The notes under the pieces were generated by a model. That model searched no databases, was not told where the DNA came from, and worked only from the letters and a program-made list of their open reading frames with translations. From Macrotis lagotis (lineage: Eukaryota; Chordata; Mammalia; Peramelemorphia; Peramelidae): 64,000 nucleotides of DNA. Positions 21,573 through 34,545 of the stretch are shown piece after piece (positions within the stretch are counted from its first letter, which is position 1; every line of letters begins with the position of its first letter). The translations under genes and the position numbers were made by a program. Location of the stretch: assembly GCF_037893015.1 (NCBI RefSeq), contig NC_133661.1, forward strand, positions 222,109,193 to 222,173,192. Reading direction: 5' to 3'.

Positions 21573-22233
21573 ATGCTATGATATAGCTCTGAGAAATACA
21601 CAGAGAGTGAGTTGGGCGATCAGGATAAGCTATATGTGTTTCAGGATTAGCTATATGTGTTTCAGGATTATACATATAAAGTTAGAATTACTATGACCAT
21701 GGAGTCTTTTGAATCTGCCTCATCAGATTTAACCTTAACCTGGGGATTATTCTACTGGTTTTTTGTTAGTTGCCTGCTTGACTGTATGAGGGGCAAAAGT
21801 GCTGACTTTTCAGAAACATAGTGCTAAATTAGTCTAAGCTATAGGCCTCAGTTTCTGTTTCTCAAGAATCAGGTGAGCGTGAGAATCCGGATCTCTGGCT
21901 AGAAAAATTATGTCACCCTAACCATATAAGATGTAAACAGACAGACCCTCCGGGGAAAGCTTAGGTACACCTCCCTTCTCTTTGGACCATCAAGTTTGAC
22001 CAATTGTTGTAAAGGGGCAACAGAAAAGAGGAGGGGGAATGGGTTGTGGTTTTTGTGGGGTTTTTTAAACCCTGCTTTAGCTTCTGTAATTCAGCTTTTC
22101 CTGCTCTCTCTTTCATAGAGAGTTAGGAACTGTCCCACTTCTTGCAAGAACCGAATTAAATTTTAACTCTTTGCTGCCACTTTGAAAGGACTCTGAGTAG
22201 TCATTTTGGCTTAGGGTTTCAATACCCGGTACA
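21573..22233 (+). mobile_element. Possible solo LTR of an endogenous retrovirus
   Basis: The segment is GC-richer than its flanks. It has a 21-base direct repeat at about 21625-21666, a TATA-like CATATAAG near 21922, a CT-rich block with ATTAAA near 22153, and an end compatible with CA. These are LTR-like elements in U3-R-U5 order. No TSD or matching second LTR was found, so both limits are guesses. Confidence 0.3.
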
Positions 22234-22851
22234 ACTGGATGGGAAGCTTCATAAATCATAGGCAAGGCTGTTCACTGAGAATATCTACCTTAGAGAGCCT
22301 TTCTAGTCATTGCATGTCAGTTGATAGTAGTACAGATCTTGACAGAAGGTTTTAAAGCGTTGAAGTCCTGAAGATTGTAGTAAAGCATAGTTTGGCATAC
22401 AGGAGACCAGCCGAGATGTCCAGCATAGAGAGTGTGATGATGCCTATCAGATAGCAGCAGAAAAAAAATGACAAGACACTATACTAGAGGATGTCTGAAG
22501 TACAAACTGTCCTGGTCACAGGTATATCCTGAGCACATGTTCTTATATAGTATACCTCCCAAATAAATATGCGTGCCCTACATGCATGTGCCTTGGATTC
22601 TTGATGCATTTCTTGACCATATGTTCTCCATGCATGTGTCCTACATGAATTTTCACTGGTCATGCATGTTCTGTGTGCATGGACTTTCCCCACTGGCAGT
22701 ATGGTAACCTGTAGGAAAGTATCCTCTTTGTATATCTGGGGGGGGGGCAGTATTTTTTTTTATTTGTGTGGACTTATGAGTTACTATTTTTATGTAATAT
22801 TTTATTTTAATTTATTCTATTTCCTCAATTATATATTAAGACAATTTTTAA
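22234..22851. other. Unassigned, with ATGCATGT-rich text
   Basis: Between 22575 and 22680 the words CATGCATG, TGCATGTG and close variants recur irregularly. No gene seen. Confidence 0.45.
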
Positions 22852-23500
22852 CATTTTAAAAAAGTTTTGAGTTCTAATTTTATCCCTTCCTTCCTCCTCT
22901 CTCCTTTTCCCCTTTCCCTGAGACTGTAAGGAAGGAAAGAAGAGAAAGAGAGGAAGAAAGAATGCAAGGAAGGAAGTAAAGAGGGAAGGAAGAAAGAAAA
23001 AAGAAAGAGGAAAAATAGCATGCTTCAGTCTATATAAAGATAATATCAGTTCTTTCTCTGAAGGTGGATAGTGTGCTTTATCATTAGTTCTTTGGAATTG
23101 TCCTGGATCATTTGTATTGCTGAGAATAGCTAAGCCACTCACAATTCTTCATTGAACAATATTGTTCTTACTAAAATGTTCTCCTGGTTCTGTTCTCTTC
23201 ACTTTGAATCAATTCATGTAAGTATTTCCAGATTTTTCTGAAATTATCCTGGTTATCATTTCTTATGCAAAATAATATTTCAACATAACCTATCACAAGT
23301 CATTCTCTGACTGATAGCCATCCCTTCAATTTCCAATTCTTAGCCATCATAAAATGAGCCACTATAAGTGCTTTTGTACAAATCAGTCCTTTCCCCTTTT
23401 TTTTGTTGTCTTTGGGATATAGACCTAACAGTGGTGTTGCTGGATCAAAGTGTATGCATACTTTTTATATAATCTTTTAGGTACAACTCTAAATTAGGAG
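22852..23500 (-). mobile_element. Old L1 LINE 3' end
   Basis: Antisense L1 3'UTR with GAAGG/GAAAG-rich text at 22920-23020, then blocks such as GTTCTCCTGGTTCTGTTCTC and GGTGTTGCTGGATCAAAGTG, which encode the ORF2 C-terminus. Confidence 0.8.
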
Positions 23501-23504
23501 CTAT

Positions 23505-24040
23505 TTTTTATTTTTATTTATTTTTTCTATTCAATTATTTTCCAATTACATGTAAAGATAGTTTTCAATATTCATCTCCTTTGTAAGCTTTTGAGTTCCA
23601 CATTTTTCTGCCTCCTCCCTTCCCATCCCCCCTCCCTATGGCAGTAGTCTGATACAGACTGTACATGTAAAATCATGTTTAATATATTTCTTAGACTGTG
23701 AAAGAATAACTAGAATCAAGGGGAAAAAAGAAAACATGAGAAAGAAATATAGAAATAAAAGAAGTTTTTAACAAGTGAACATAATATACTTTGCTCTGTA
23801 TTCAGAACCTATAATTTATGGATGCAGATGGCATTTTCCAAAAAAGATCTCTCAATAATCATTGAACTGGCTGAGAGGAGTTGCATCAATCATAGCTGAT
23901 CATCTCACAATTTTGTGGTTATTATGTATAATGTTCTCCTTGTTCTGCTCACTTCACTTAGCCATCAGTTCATTCAAGTCTTTCTAGACTTTTCTGAAGT
24001 GTTCCAGTTCATGATTTCTTACAGAATAACAAGAGCTATT
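23505..24040 (-). mobile_element. L1 LINE 3'UTR, second copy
   Basis: Antisense L1 3' end of the type seen at 34.0 and 52.0 kb. It includes the GATGGCATTTTCCA motif and GTTCTGCTCACTTCACTTAG. It abuts the previous L1 in the same orientation. Confidence 0.8.
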
Positions 24041-24149
24041 ATTTTTAATTATCATCATAACCATGGTTACCATCCTAAGTGCCTCTGATCTGAGATGGCT
24101 ATTATGGGGTTCATGTGTAAGAAAGAACCTAAGTGCTATAATCCTATAA

Positions 24150-24322
24150 ATCAAGGTCACATAACATGGATCCATGGTCCATGGATAAATTTCTGAATAT
24201 CTATGAATTTGATTGGTAACATCTTTATTGATTTCTTTTATAATCAAATATTTTATTTTATGCAATTAAAAGCATTATTCTGAGAAGTCCATGAAATAAA
24301 AAAGGTTAAGGACTGCAGCTAG
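24150..24322. mobile_element. Non-autonomous DNA-transposon-like remnant
   Basis: The text TTTATTTTATGCAATTAAAA, GCATTATTCTGAGAAG, CCATGAAAT and AAAAGGTTAAGGA matches a mammal-wide non-coding repeat also present at 39645-39868. A hAT-like assignment is from memory. Confidence 0.4.
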
Positions 24323-27300
24323 CAACAGTGACCATTTGAGCCAGAAAAGATTGTAAATGAATATGTTTTACATGAACATGAACTGAACCTGAATGATTGT
24401 TCAGGACCTTGAAAGAAAGGTCAGACATTCCACTTCCATTTTTGACTGCTTGTATCTTGATTCTTTGTTGCCCTGATACCCCTGAGAAGTGGGGAAATTA
24501 TTGAGGTATCACTAACATGCATCTGAAATGAGACTTTTTCTTCCCATATAAAGAGAGAGTAGAGTACATCGTCTTATGCTGTTGCCATCTCAGGAGTTGA
24601 ATCTGTGAATGAGTTGTCACTCTGACAGTATAAGACTTTGCAAACCTGGACAAGAGCATATGGAAAAGTGCCTGAACAAATAAGAGCAGCTATGTTCTTA
24701 GCATTCATTTATTGAAACCCAGGCAGTTATTTTATTAAATTTCATTAGTATATTAAGTTTATGTGTCATTGTATCTTTTCCTCTACTGTGCTAGCAGACT
24801 TACCACAAAACCACTTGTTTAGAGAGTATTTTCTATCTAATGGTGGGGAAATGAAACTGGTGGTGTCTTTCTATGCCTCTTTAGCCCCTGAAAATTAGCC
24901 TTTTAAACTCCAAACAACACAGAATATGTATATAAACAGAAGCATAAACTAGTTGAATAGTGAGAGTGAAATTAATAGATATTCTGGGAATGGTGCTTTG
25001 ATATCCTCATGATATTAAAAAAACAACAAAAAATTAAACAAAGGAAAATCGTCATGCTATTAGATAAATCTTTGGAGGATTTATGTAAAGATATGGATAA
25101 GAATCACACAAAATTAGAAAGTATGTATCTTTGTGTGTATTGGGGGGGTGGGAAATAATCTGTATTAATGGATAGAATACCTATATTGATGAAATAATTA
25201 AGACCATGTATCAAAATATAATTTTGTATCTATTGAATGCTAAAGAATTTGATTTAGTATTTGTTCCCATGTATATAACTAGAAGTAAGTAATAGTCTTA
25301 ATGATTGTTGTATCTCTGTAGGTTCTGTCATGTCCTTTGTGAATGTCCTACTGTTCCTGTCAGTTGATATACCACCATCTCCATTAACAAAGGAATCCTC
25401 TATCATGAAAATTTTTTTTCTGAATCCAGTAACAGATTTTTTTTGTTCCTGATGGGATTTTTGAATCACCTTCTATGGGGCATAAGATACTGATTTTTCC
25501 TAGAAGACCCTAATTCTAGACCCTAATTCTTCCTTTCTGGTGTAACATCAGTGGGTGGCATTGTTGAATGTATTTGATCTATCCTTTCCAACTTCCTTTC
25601 AAGAAGAGACCAGAATTGAATTTCAATTTTACCTAGACCTCATCTGACTTTTCAGTTGGACTTTTTTCCTCCTCATACAGGGACTAGAGATTTAACCAAT
25701 CATATTTTATTGCAACAATCAACCTAGATCAATATAATAACTTTTAGATCTCTGCTGTTTTATGGAATTTATATGATAAAATTCATTAAATAATTACAAT
25801 AGCTTAGAACTATTAGGAAAATTTAACATAAATTTGTTCTTGACCCTAATTAATTTTTTAAATATATTTCCTCATGCTTCTTGTTTATTGACTGGCTGAC
25901 TTTTCTATATTTCAGGAAGTTTGAGGAAGGAAACAAATAAGAGAAGTGAGCAGACTATAGTACAGTGTCTATTATTGGAAGGTTCTGGAAAGAAGTTGAA
26001 ATGACTTCTTTTTTCAAAATTTCCCTCAGACTTTGAAGAGTTTAGTACAACTGATAACTTCAGTTCAAGTTTTCTATTTCCAGATGTCTCTGGATTTCTC
26101 CTTTTCTTGTTGTAGCTCAGATCTCCTTTTTCAGTTTCTCCTTTCACTTGTTGCCCCCTTTCCACTGATCTTTCAGCATCACAAGTTAAGTTATGCTTGG
26201 GATTGCCCATAGCTCTTCTATCAGTCTGCTTCCTTGAAGACTCTGTTCTTTTTTAAATTCCCAGGCATGACTCAAGTTTTTCTTGTGGTTTAAAGAGGGT
26301 GAGAACCTTGAGGTCTTGAGGGTTATGAGGAATACCTGTCCTCTTGAACTACAATTCTCAAACCTCTTTTATAAATGTAAAGAACCTCTTACTTATTTTG
26401 GAACACTATTTTCTCACATTCTTTCTTTGTATCAATTTCTCATACCATTTAGCCTCTTGATCCTCACATCCATATTTTGGATTTCCCTTTTTTCTCAATC
26501 TTTTTCTCCTTTTGAAGTCTTTTATGTTCATATTGCTGAGGGAACCCTTTATCTTTCCTAATAAGCTGGAAAGCAGAGACATTCCATTATTCTTTTATTT
26601 TCTCTCCTAGGACAGAACCCAATTTACACTTAGTACACTTATATTTATTGATTGCCTATGGCAGAGATAAACAAAACATCATTTCTGTAGGTCACTGAAC
26701 ATTTCTCCTTTCCTTCCTATACCTGCTGGAATTGAGACCTTTATATCATTTGCAGTTCCTCTAGCAATCCTGCTCCAAACAAAATAACTTTTCTGTTTGT
26801 TTTTTTCTCTCTTACAGTTGTGTCAGAATTGATTTAGGAATCTCAGATTTTATAGAACAGAAGTTCTCTTGAATTTTCTGTCCTAATTTAGTTTTCCAGG
26901 TGTGAATAATCACTGATTAGAAGATTTTTCCGCCAGTACCCTAATCACTCCTTATATCTGCAACAGCTTCAATTAGCAGTTATCTTGGAAGAAACTAATT
27001 AGAAAAAAAGATGTAACATTACCCACCTCTTTATCTTCTTACTTCTGCTGCCTCTCAGAAGGGTTATGAGTGACATGTAGCATAGCTAATTCTGTGCTGA
27101 ACTATGATCAATAAGGAGGAAGTGAGTTGTGAATGACAGAAATCTTTGGAGTAAGTGGCCAACCCTACTTAGAGTTAGTGAGTGATAAAGAAGGAAATTC
27201 TAGGCATCATCTAACATTTTTCTTAGTCTTTATGGGAGCAGATTTCAAAGTGTGGTGAAGAGGGATCCCATTCTTGAGATTCTATATTGGAAGTAAGCTC

Positions 27301-27394
27301 CAGAGAGATGGGATGCTTTCAAAAGCAAAATTCTGATGTGATAGATCACAAAAAGGAAGAAAAGGGGTCAGTATCTAAAGACTTCATGGATGCA
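24323..27394. other. Long unassigned stretch
   Basis: About 3 kb without a recognisable gene or young repeat. A short tandem CCCTAATTCT duplication lies near 25510. Confidence 0.5.
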
Positions 27395-27535
27395 AATTTT
27401 AAAAGAATACATGATACAATGGAAAGGATGTTATATTTGAAGCCAGGAAAAATGGGTTCAAGTCTTGTCTCTACCACTTATGATAGATTCTGGGCAAATG
27501 GGTTAACTTTTCTGAGTTTCTATTTCCTCATCTAA
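27395..27535 (+). mobile_element. MIR/Ther-type SINE
   Basis: Plus-oriented decayed head (AATGGGTTCAAGTCTTGTCT), CORE-like TCTGGGCAAATGGGTTAAC and TTTCCTCATC end. Confidence 0.75.
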
Positions 27536-28371
27536 ATTTTTTAAAAAGTTTTTATTCATTTTAAACTTGAATACAAAAGAAAAAACAGAGACATTTCCAT
27601 GCACATTGTAGATCATGAGAGGATTCAATATGAGACAAATAGGTTTCATGAAAACCTATGTAATAAATCTTACAGGTTGTTTCCAAAGCAATCCAACTTT
27701 TCTGTACTTCCTTCTAGATGTCCTTTTGTTCTCTGCTATGTACTTATTAATTTTATTTTTTTCTCCTTCTCCCTACCCCTTGCCCTAGAGTAGGCAACAT
27801 CATACACATATATACATATATGTTTACATATATACATATCCATAAAAGCATTCACCTATATACAAATATGTATATAAAATCATATTAGGCATATTTCTAT
27901 TTTTCAGTCCTTTCTCTGAAAGTATATAGTAATTTCTTTCATAGGTCCAAGTCTTTTCTTGTTTTTTTTTTAAAAAGAACTAGCTCATAATTTCTTATAT
28001 CACAGCTCATATTACATCATATCACAACCATATGCCACAGCTTATTTAGTCATTCTCCAATTGAAAAGCATCTATCATTTTAGCCAATCTGATAGTATAA
28101 AATAATATCTCGAAGTTATTTTAATTTGTTTTTCTAATCAAAATTATTTAAAGCATTTTCCTCATGTAATTATATATAGTCTTGATTTCATCAGAATACT
28201 GCCTGTTCCTATCCTTTGATCATTCATCAAGTGGGATATAATTCACATTCTTATAAATTTGACTAAGTTCTCCACATATTTGAGAAATGAGACCCCTATC
28301 TTGAGAGATTGCCTACAAAAATTTTTCCATTTTTTCTGCTTTCTTTCAAATCTTGGCTACGTTTTTTAAAT

Positions 28372-28526
28372 TTTTTTTTTTTTTTTTTTTGCAGGGCAAT
28401 GGGGTTGAGCAACTTGCCAGGGTCACACAGTTAAGTAATTATTAAATATATCTGAGGTCGAATTTGAACTCAGGTACTCCTGACTCCAGGGCTGGTGCTC
28501 TATTCATTGCACCACCTAGCTGCCCC
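28372..28526 (-). mobile_element. CORE-SINE (WSINE1-like) inside L1
   Basis: Complete antisense copy with a T-run. The flanks share a CTAC..GTTTTTT pattern, a poor or aged TSD. Confidence 0.93.
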
Positions 28527-28799
28527 TACATTGTTTTTTTTAAAGGAATTTTTAAATTTAAAATAATTTAAATTGAAATTATCAACAATATCCTCTATCT
28601 CTTGTGTCTTCACATATTATTCTTCTCTCCATTATGTAATTCATGTTCTTCTAATATTTTTTGTGTTATCTCCCTTTATATCTAGGTCTTTTATCCATTT
28701 TAACCTTATCTTGGTACAAGGTTTAATATTTTCCCATCAATTTCTTTGACCAAATAATGAATTCTTATGCTAAAAACTCAATTTTTACATCTGTCAAAC

Positions 28800-29500
28800 A
28801 CAAAAGTACTACATTACTACTGTATGTTGTATATTTATTCCGTTCCACCTCACCATTTCTTAACTAGTACTAGATAGTTTATTTCTGTTATATGGATAAA
28901 TTCATCCAATCCACAGTCTGTTATAATTACTTGTGAATTTCCCTTCCTATTTTCCTCATTATCCTCTATTTTCTCATCTTTAATATGAAAATATTGAGCC
29001 ATATGACCTCTAAGATCAGCTCTAATTCTATGTTAAAAGTTTAAACTGTAAAAGCAACTGAGAATGAAGACAAAAGAGTAGTGAGATCCTGTAATATTAA
29101 TGACAGAAGATCGGAAGATGATATAGTGAGAAATTGTAAAACAGTCTAGCTTCCCAATATCCTTAGGAAGAACTGTAGTACAAATGTCAAACAAGAGGAG
29201 AAAAAAAAATTGCAGAATGGAGGAAATGAAAGCATCTCAAAAGGAGATTTACAGAAAAGGAAAAGTAATGAACAAAGAAGAAAGGAAGAAAAATAGCTCC
29301 CATAGAATGAACAAACATTAATATAAAGAAAAGATATTTTTAAAAAAACAGAATTATCACAAATAATGATCTCCCAAACAAAGCTGGAGCCATTACAAGA
29401 CACATAAATGTGGAAAATAAACATATTAAAGAAAAATGAAAGAATTGATACTAGTTAGAACAAGACAAAATGACAAAACTTCATTGCAGGTGGTTGGTGT
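28800..29500. other. Non-L1 block inside the L1, with a MIR trace
   Basis: Plus-strand TTTTCTCATCTTTAATATG and ATGACCTCTAAGATCAGCTC at about 28970-29035 are a MIR 3' end. The remainder is unassigned. Confidence 0.5.
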
Positions 29501-30850
29501 TACTGGGTTTATTGAATACTCTGCTACTATATCTGATAGCTTGCAGATGTTATTAGTCTGATCTGTCCCATCTGATGTGTCCCATTGAGTGATGTTTTTA
29601 TGTTTTAACCTGTTAACAAGTAGTTTTGGTTATAACTGCTTTGTAGTATAGTTTGAGGACTGTTACTCTTTGGACCCTGTTCTTTGCCTTTTTTCCTCTT
29701 GATTTATCTTGAGAGTAATCAATTTTGTTCTTCCACATGAATTTTGTTATGATTTTGTCTAGTTCAATAAAGTAACTATTTGGTAGTATGACTGCTATGC
29801 CACTGAATCTGTAAATTAGTTTAGGTAATATAATTTTGGCTATACTGACACAGCCCAATCATAAGAAATTAATCTTTATAATGACTTCCTTTATTTCTGA
29901 AGTGTTTGTAGTTGTATTTTTGTAATTTTTATGTATATCTTAGTAAATGGATTTCCAGATATTATAAAATCTGAAGTCACTTTGAATGTAAATCATATTC
30001 TTCTATTTTCCTGATGGATTTTGTTGGAAATATACATAAAGGCTGGTGATATTCATGGGTTATTATATATCTTGCTATTTTATTGAAGTTGTTGCTATTA
30101 ATTTTTAGATGAATCTCTAGGATTTTCTAAATAAATGATTATATTCTCAAAATGATAATTTTTTTCTTTTGCCTGTTCTTATTCCCTGATTTTTCCTTGT
30201 CATTACTAAAGCAAGCATTTCTACAAACATATCAAATAAGAGTGGAGACAATGGAAATCTTTGTTTTACTTCTGATCTGATTGGAAAGACTTCTGTGATT
30301 TCTCCAATAGAAGAACTTAGACTTGGTGCTAGATATATAGTATTAATCACATTTATTCCTATACTTTGAAGTATTTTTTAAAATATCTGATATATTTTGT
30401 CAAAAGACTTTTATGCTTTTCTTGATGTAATCCCATGTTTTTTGTGTTTTAAAATGTATATACACATTTATGTTTATTATTTCCCTAATATTTAGCCAAT
30501 CCTGAATTTCTAGTATAAATTCAGTCCACTATAATGTAGAAACTTTTAAATAATCATGAAATATTTCTGTATCAATATTAATGAGATATTGGTCTGCAGA
30601 TTTCTTTCTTTGCTTTCTCTTTCCTGATTTAAGTATTGATAGCATTTGCATCATAGAAGGAACTGTCATCTTTCTCCATTTTTATGCAAAGAATTTATGT
30701 AATATTAGAGTTGATTACTCTTTGTATTTTTGACAAAATTCATTAAAGGTGCTCCTGTATCAGGTTTTTTTCTTTTACTCAATTTCTGTTTTTTTCTGCT
30801 AATTTAGGAAATCAAATGTCTTCTAAAAAGAAATCCCTAATGCATTTTAA

Positions 30851-31889
30851 TAATAAAAAATAGAGAACACTATTCATTAGATACACTCACACCAGTGATT
30901 ATCTGAATAGTTTGCAAAGTGAAACATACAACTTAGATATTCCTGGGATACTTCCAAAGAATTGTGTTCATATCTATTATATTAAAGTATTAAAAATACA
31001 TTTTACCTGATAACTAAACTGGTTCACTGGCCTCATTACAAAATTATTGGATGGTCTACTAAAGTTAATTTTGTTTTGGTTAAATATATGCCTATTGTGA
31101 GGGTGCAAATTCTCCATTGTTCTGACTGTCGCTATCTTCAGAAGAAGGAACAATACCCATGGGATTTGGTATTGGTAGCATTCTTGAATATGGAGGGCAG
31201 TGAAGGGACTGGTAATGCATTACCTATTTTGATTGTCATATTCTGATAAATGCTGTATCTTCTTGAAAATTTCCATGATTGTTTGAACCAGATTTTATCC
31301 CAGGCACTCTTGTTCATTTGGCATTATTCCTGGAGGCTACACCATCTTACTCTGCTGGCCTGAGATTTTTCTGAGTAATTCATGCTTGAGCTAGTGTAGG
31401 GTATTCAATCTGATTTGGATTCTGCTGGTACCAGAATGACTCCATCTATTAAAGCTGATGAAAAGACCCTTACTGTCTATTCTCTTTGATCCATCATTTT
31501 GCTTGATTGTAAATTATATTTATAGCTTAAATGTTTGCTTTCCCTTTAAATTCAGGCTGCTTCACTTATATATAACTTGGGATCTTAGCAGCAAACTTAT
31601 TTCCATCCCTTGTTGGTCATGCCACCACTATGATCACTACAACATCTTCTCCAACCCCTTCATTCATCTCACTTTCTGCTGTTCTTTTTTAGTGGGGAAA
31701 GAGCAAGAGAAAATGGATTTAGTTAGGACATAAGGAGGTAATTTCCTGTCCACAAGGACTGTTCCATTCTGAAATTTATTATTGACAATGGTTACAGATA
31801 GTTTACTATAGAGGTTTCTTAAGGAGGAATGAATTAAAATTTTTTTGGGGTGGGAACCTTCTTGGAAGCCAAGTAGTTGAAATATTTTC
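30851..31889. other. Unassigned sequence
   Basis: No gene or repeat recognised. Confidence 0.5.
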
Positions 31890-32585
31890 ACATATTTTTA
31901 TTGCTATCTTTTGTTTTTATTTTCACTTTAATTTCCAAATGTAATCCTTTCTCTGACTTCCCTTTCCTTCCCAGATAGCCATTCCTGTAAAAAAATAAGA
32001 GAAATAAGAGAAGTTCAGCAAAATGATTCAACATAGAGACCTAGTCTGCACATATCTATATTGATATTGATACTGATATAGATATATAGATATAGATATT
32101 ATTTAATACATAGTCCCTCACTTCTGCAAAAAATCAGAAGGAGTTATATTTCATCATCTTACCTTTGAAGCCACTTTGATCATTATAATTCCACTTTTGT
32201 TTTTTATATTTGCATTGTTATAATCATTGCATATATATCTTTCCTGGTTCTGCTTACTTCACTTTGATCAGTTCATAGAAATCTCTTCATGATTTTCTGT
32301 ATTCTTTCACAGTAATCATTTCTTCCAGCAGAATATTTTTCTAATCATTCATGTACCACAATTTATTTAGTCATTTAAGTCAATAGGGATCTACTTTGTT
32401 TACAATTTTTGCTGTGAAAAGTGCTGCTGTGGGTATAGTGGGATGTTTATATCTTTGATTTTCTTTCTTTGACTTTCTACTTTGACTAATATACTTGGTA
32501 TTGAATTCTCTAGGTTGAAGGGTATGGGCATTTTAATCATTTTATTTTAGCATAATTCCAAATTGCTTTTCAGACTAACATTTAT
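31890..32585 (-). mobile_element. Old L1 LINE 3' end
   Basis: Antisense 3'UTR and ORF2 C-terminal traces such as CCTGGTTCTGCTTACTTCAC and ACCACAATTTATTTAGTCAT. A GATA-rich patch lies at 32060-32100. Confidence 0.7.
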
Positions 32586-32674
32586 ACTTTCAAGTTTGGA
32601 AACTAGACAGAATGCTCAGGTGACATGCAACTATTTTCACAATTATATTTACATAATAATGTAATAATCTATCA

Positions 32675-33100
32675 AATAAATTCAACAAACATTCATGAAG
32701 TTCTGTTCAGTACTTGGGGTACAAGTGTAAAATGTGAGTTAATCCTTGCTTTTAAGAAGTTTGAAATTTCATCAAGGAAAACATGTACACATCAAAAGGT
32801 AGACTATGAAAAGAGTGATGAAGTACTGAAAGAAATTTTCAGAAGCAGAAACACTTCCAGAAGCAGCATGAGAGTGGAGGGAAAAAATCTCCACTCTGTC
32901 TGAAGGTGAGCCTAACACCTGGAGGAGGTGATATCTGAAGCAGATCCCAAAGAAAGAAAATGATCTCATAAAGCAGAGATATACAAGGAGTATTTTCTAG
33001 GCATAGGGAAAGAGGTGTGCTAATGCATAGAAACAGAAAAAATTCATGGTGCGATTTGGAGAACAGCTAGTAGTCCAGTATTTCTCTAATAAAAGTATAG
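32675..33100 (-). mobile_element. L2 LINE 3' end
   Basis: It begins with the complement of the L2 terminus (ATTCAACAAACATTCATGA). Text like GGAGGAGGTGATATCTGAAG and TTTTCTAGGCATAGGGAAAG follows, in L2 order. Confidence 0.7.
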
Positions 33101-33713
33101 ATAGTGTTGTATTTTTTTACTCCTCCACAAAATTTCTATTTCCATGCCTCATAGTATTATGGAACTAAACGTAGGTTCTTTCAAGCAGACCCAAGCTGCA
33201 AAAATCTTTATATACTATCTTAATCTCTGTTATCTGAGGAATATTAAATATAAAAATTAAATTAACTAAATATAAAAAAGACAATTTTCCATTAGGTTGA
33301 CTATGGCAACTCATGAAGCAAAGACAAATATAAAATGAACCTCCCCCTCTTTCTGTTTCTGCAGTGATAGTTGTAGAGTAACAGAAAAGGGGCCAAACAA
33401 TACTAGGAATTGATTTTTAGACAATCTATATATTAACTATTGTTAAGAATGCCATCCAACAACCAATTATCTGACATGTTATTGGAGAAAGTAAATGTCA
33501 GCAGTTAACATTATAAATAATAGATTTGTCTAATTCTGAAAAGAAGCCCAATTTTTTAATGTCTATTTCTCTTTGCTATTTGATTAACCATTTAGAAGCC
33601 ATGTTAATTTTTGCAAATAATTCATTACATAAGGTGGAATTAAAGATTCTTTACTTATCTCTTTTAGTTATATGTCTAATTTTAACTATTGCTTTGCTTT
33701 TCTGGGATGATTG
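33101..33713. other. Unassigned AT-rich sequence
   Basis: Nothing recognised. Confidence 0.5.
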
Positions 33714-33727
33714 CTACCTTTGCTTTT

Positions 33728-33887
33728 TTTTTTTTTTTTTTTTTAGGTTTTTGCAAGGCAAATGGGGTTAAGTGGCTTGCCCAAGGCCACACAGCTAGGT
33801 AATTATTAAGTGTCTGAGGCCAGATTTGAACAGGTACACCCTACTCCAGGTCTGGTACTCTATCCACTGTGCCACCTAGTTGCCCCT
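33728..33887 (-). mobile_element. CORE-SINE (WSINE1-like)
   Basis: Complete antisense copy with a poly(T) run. The 14-bp TSD at 33714-33727 and 33888-33901 has one mismatch. Confidence 0.95.
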
Positions 33888-34009
33888 CTACCCTTGCTTT
33901 TTAAAAATTCATTTGAAGCATCTTTGTGCTTCAAGTGTTGTTAAACAACATATTGTTGGATTTTGATTTTTAATCCATTTAGCTTTATTCTTTTTTTTCC
34001 TTGGAACCT

Positions 34010-34545
34010 AATTATTATTTTTTATAATGAAGATTTTTCCAGTTATATATAAAATATTTTTATACTTACATTTTTATATTATATGTATTATATATATATA
34101 TATATATATATACAAATTTTCAAAATTCATTTTTTTCTAAGAGTTTAAATTATCTTTCCTTCTCTTCCCTTCCCTCTTCCTTTGACAACAAGTAATCTGA
34201 TATTGGTTATACAGGTACAGCTATGTTAAACATATTTCCATATGTCATCTTGTAAAAGAAGGTTCAGAACAAAGGGGGGAAAACCATGAGAAGAAAAAAA
34301 AACAAGCAAATTTTAAAAAAATTTTAAAGGTGAAAATAGTATGCTTTGGTCTGTATTCAGATTCCATAGAGCTTTCTCTGGATGTGGATGGCATTTTCCA
34401 TCACAAATCTTTTAGAATTATCTTTGATCATTACACTACTGAGAAAAATTAAATCTATCATAGTTTGTTATCATATAATGTTGCTATTAATGTGTACAAT
34501 GTTCTTCTGATTCTGTTTACTTCACTCATATTCAGGTATACTCTT
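34010..34545 (-). mobile_element. L1 LINE 3'UTR
   Basis: Antisense copy of the L1 3'UTR type with GGATGTGGATGGCATTTTCC and GTTCTTCTGATTCTGTTTAC. An (AT)n tract lies at about 34088-34111. Confidence 0.78.

Larger units (their letters stand above)
27540..30850 (-). mobile_element. Old antisense L1 LINE, interrupted
   Basis: A 3'UTR at about 27540-28010 is followed by the ORF2 C-terminus (28020-28800). Upstream ORF2 segments resume at about 29500. Minus-strand text includes PKLIYRFSGIAVILPNSYFIELDKIITKF and KLYYKAVITKT, then RFPLSPLLFDMFVEMLALV, the L1 reverse-transcriptase box near 30280-30200. Many stops are present. A block at about 28800-29500 is not L1, and a SINE sits at 28372-28526. Confidence 0.82.

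Noticed and set aside
22575-22680. ATGCATGT recurrences as a CRISPR-like or regulatory array
   Set aside because: Spacing and unit are irregular, and the host is a vertebrate. Low-complexity resemblance only.
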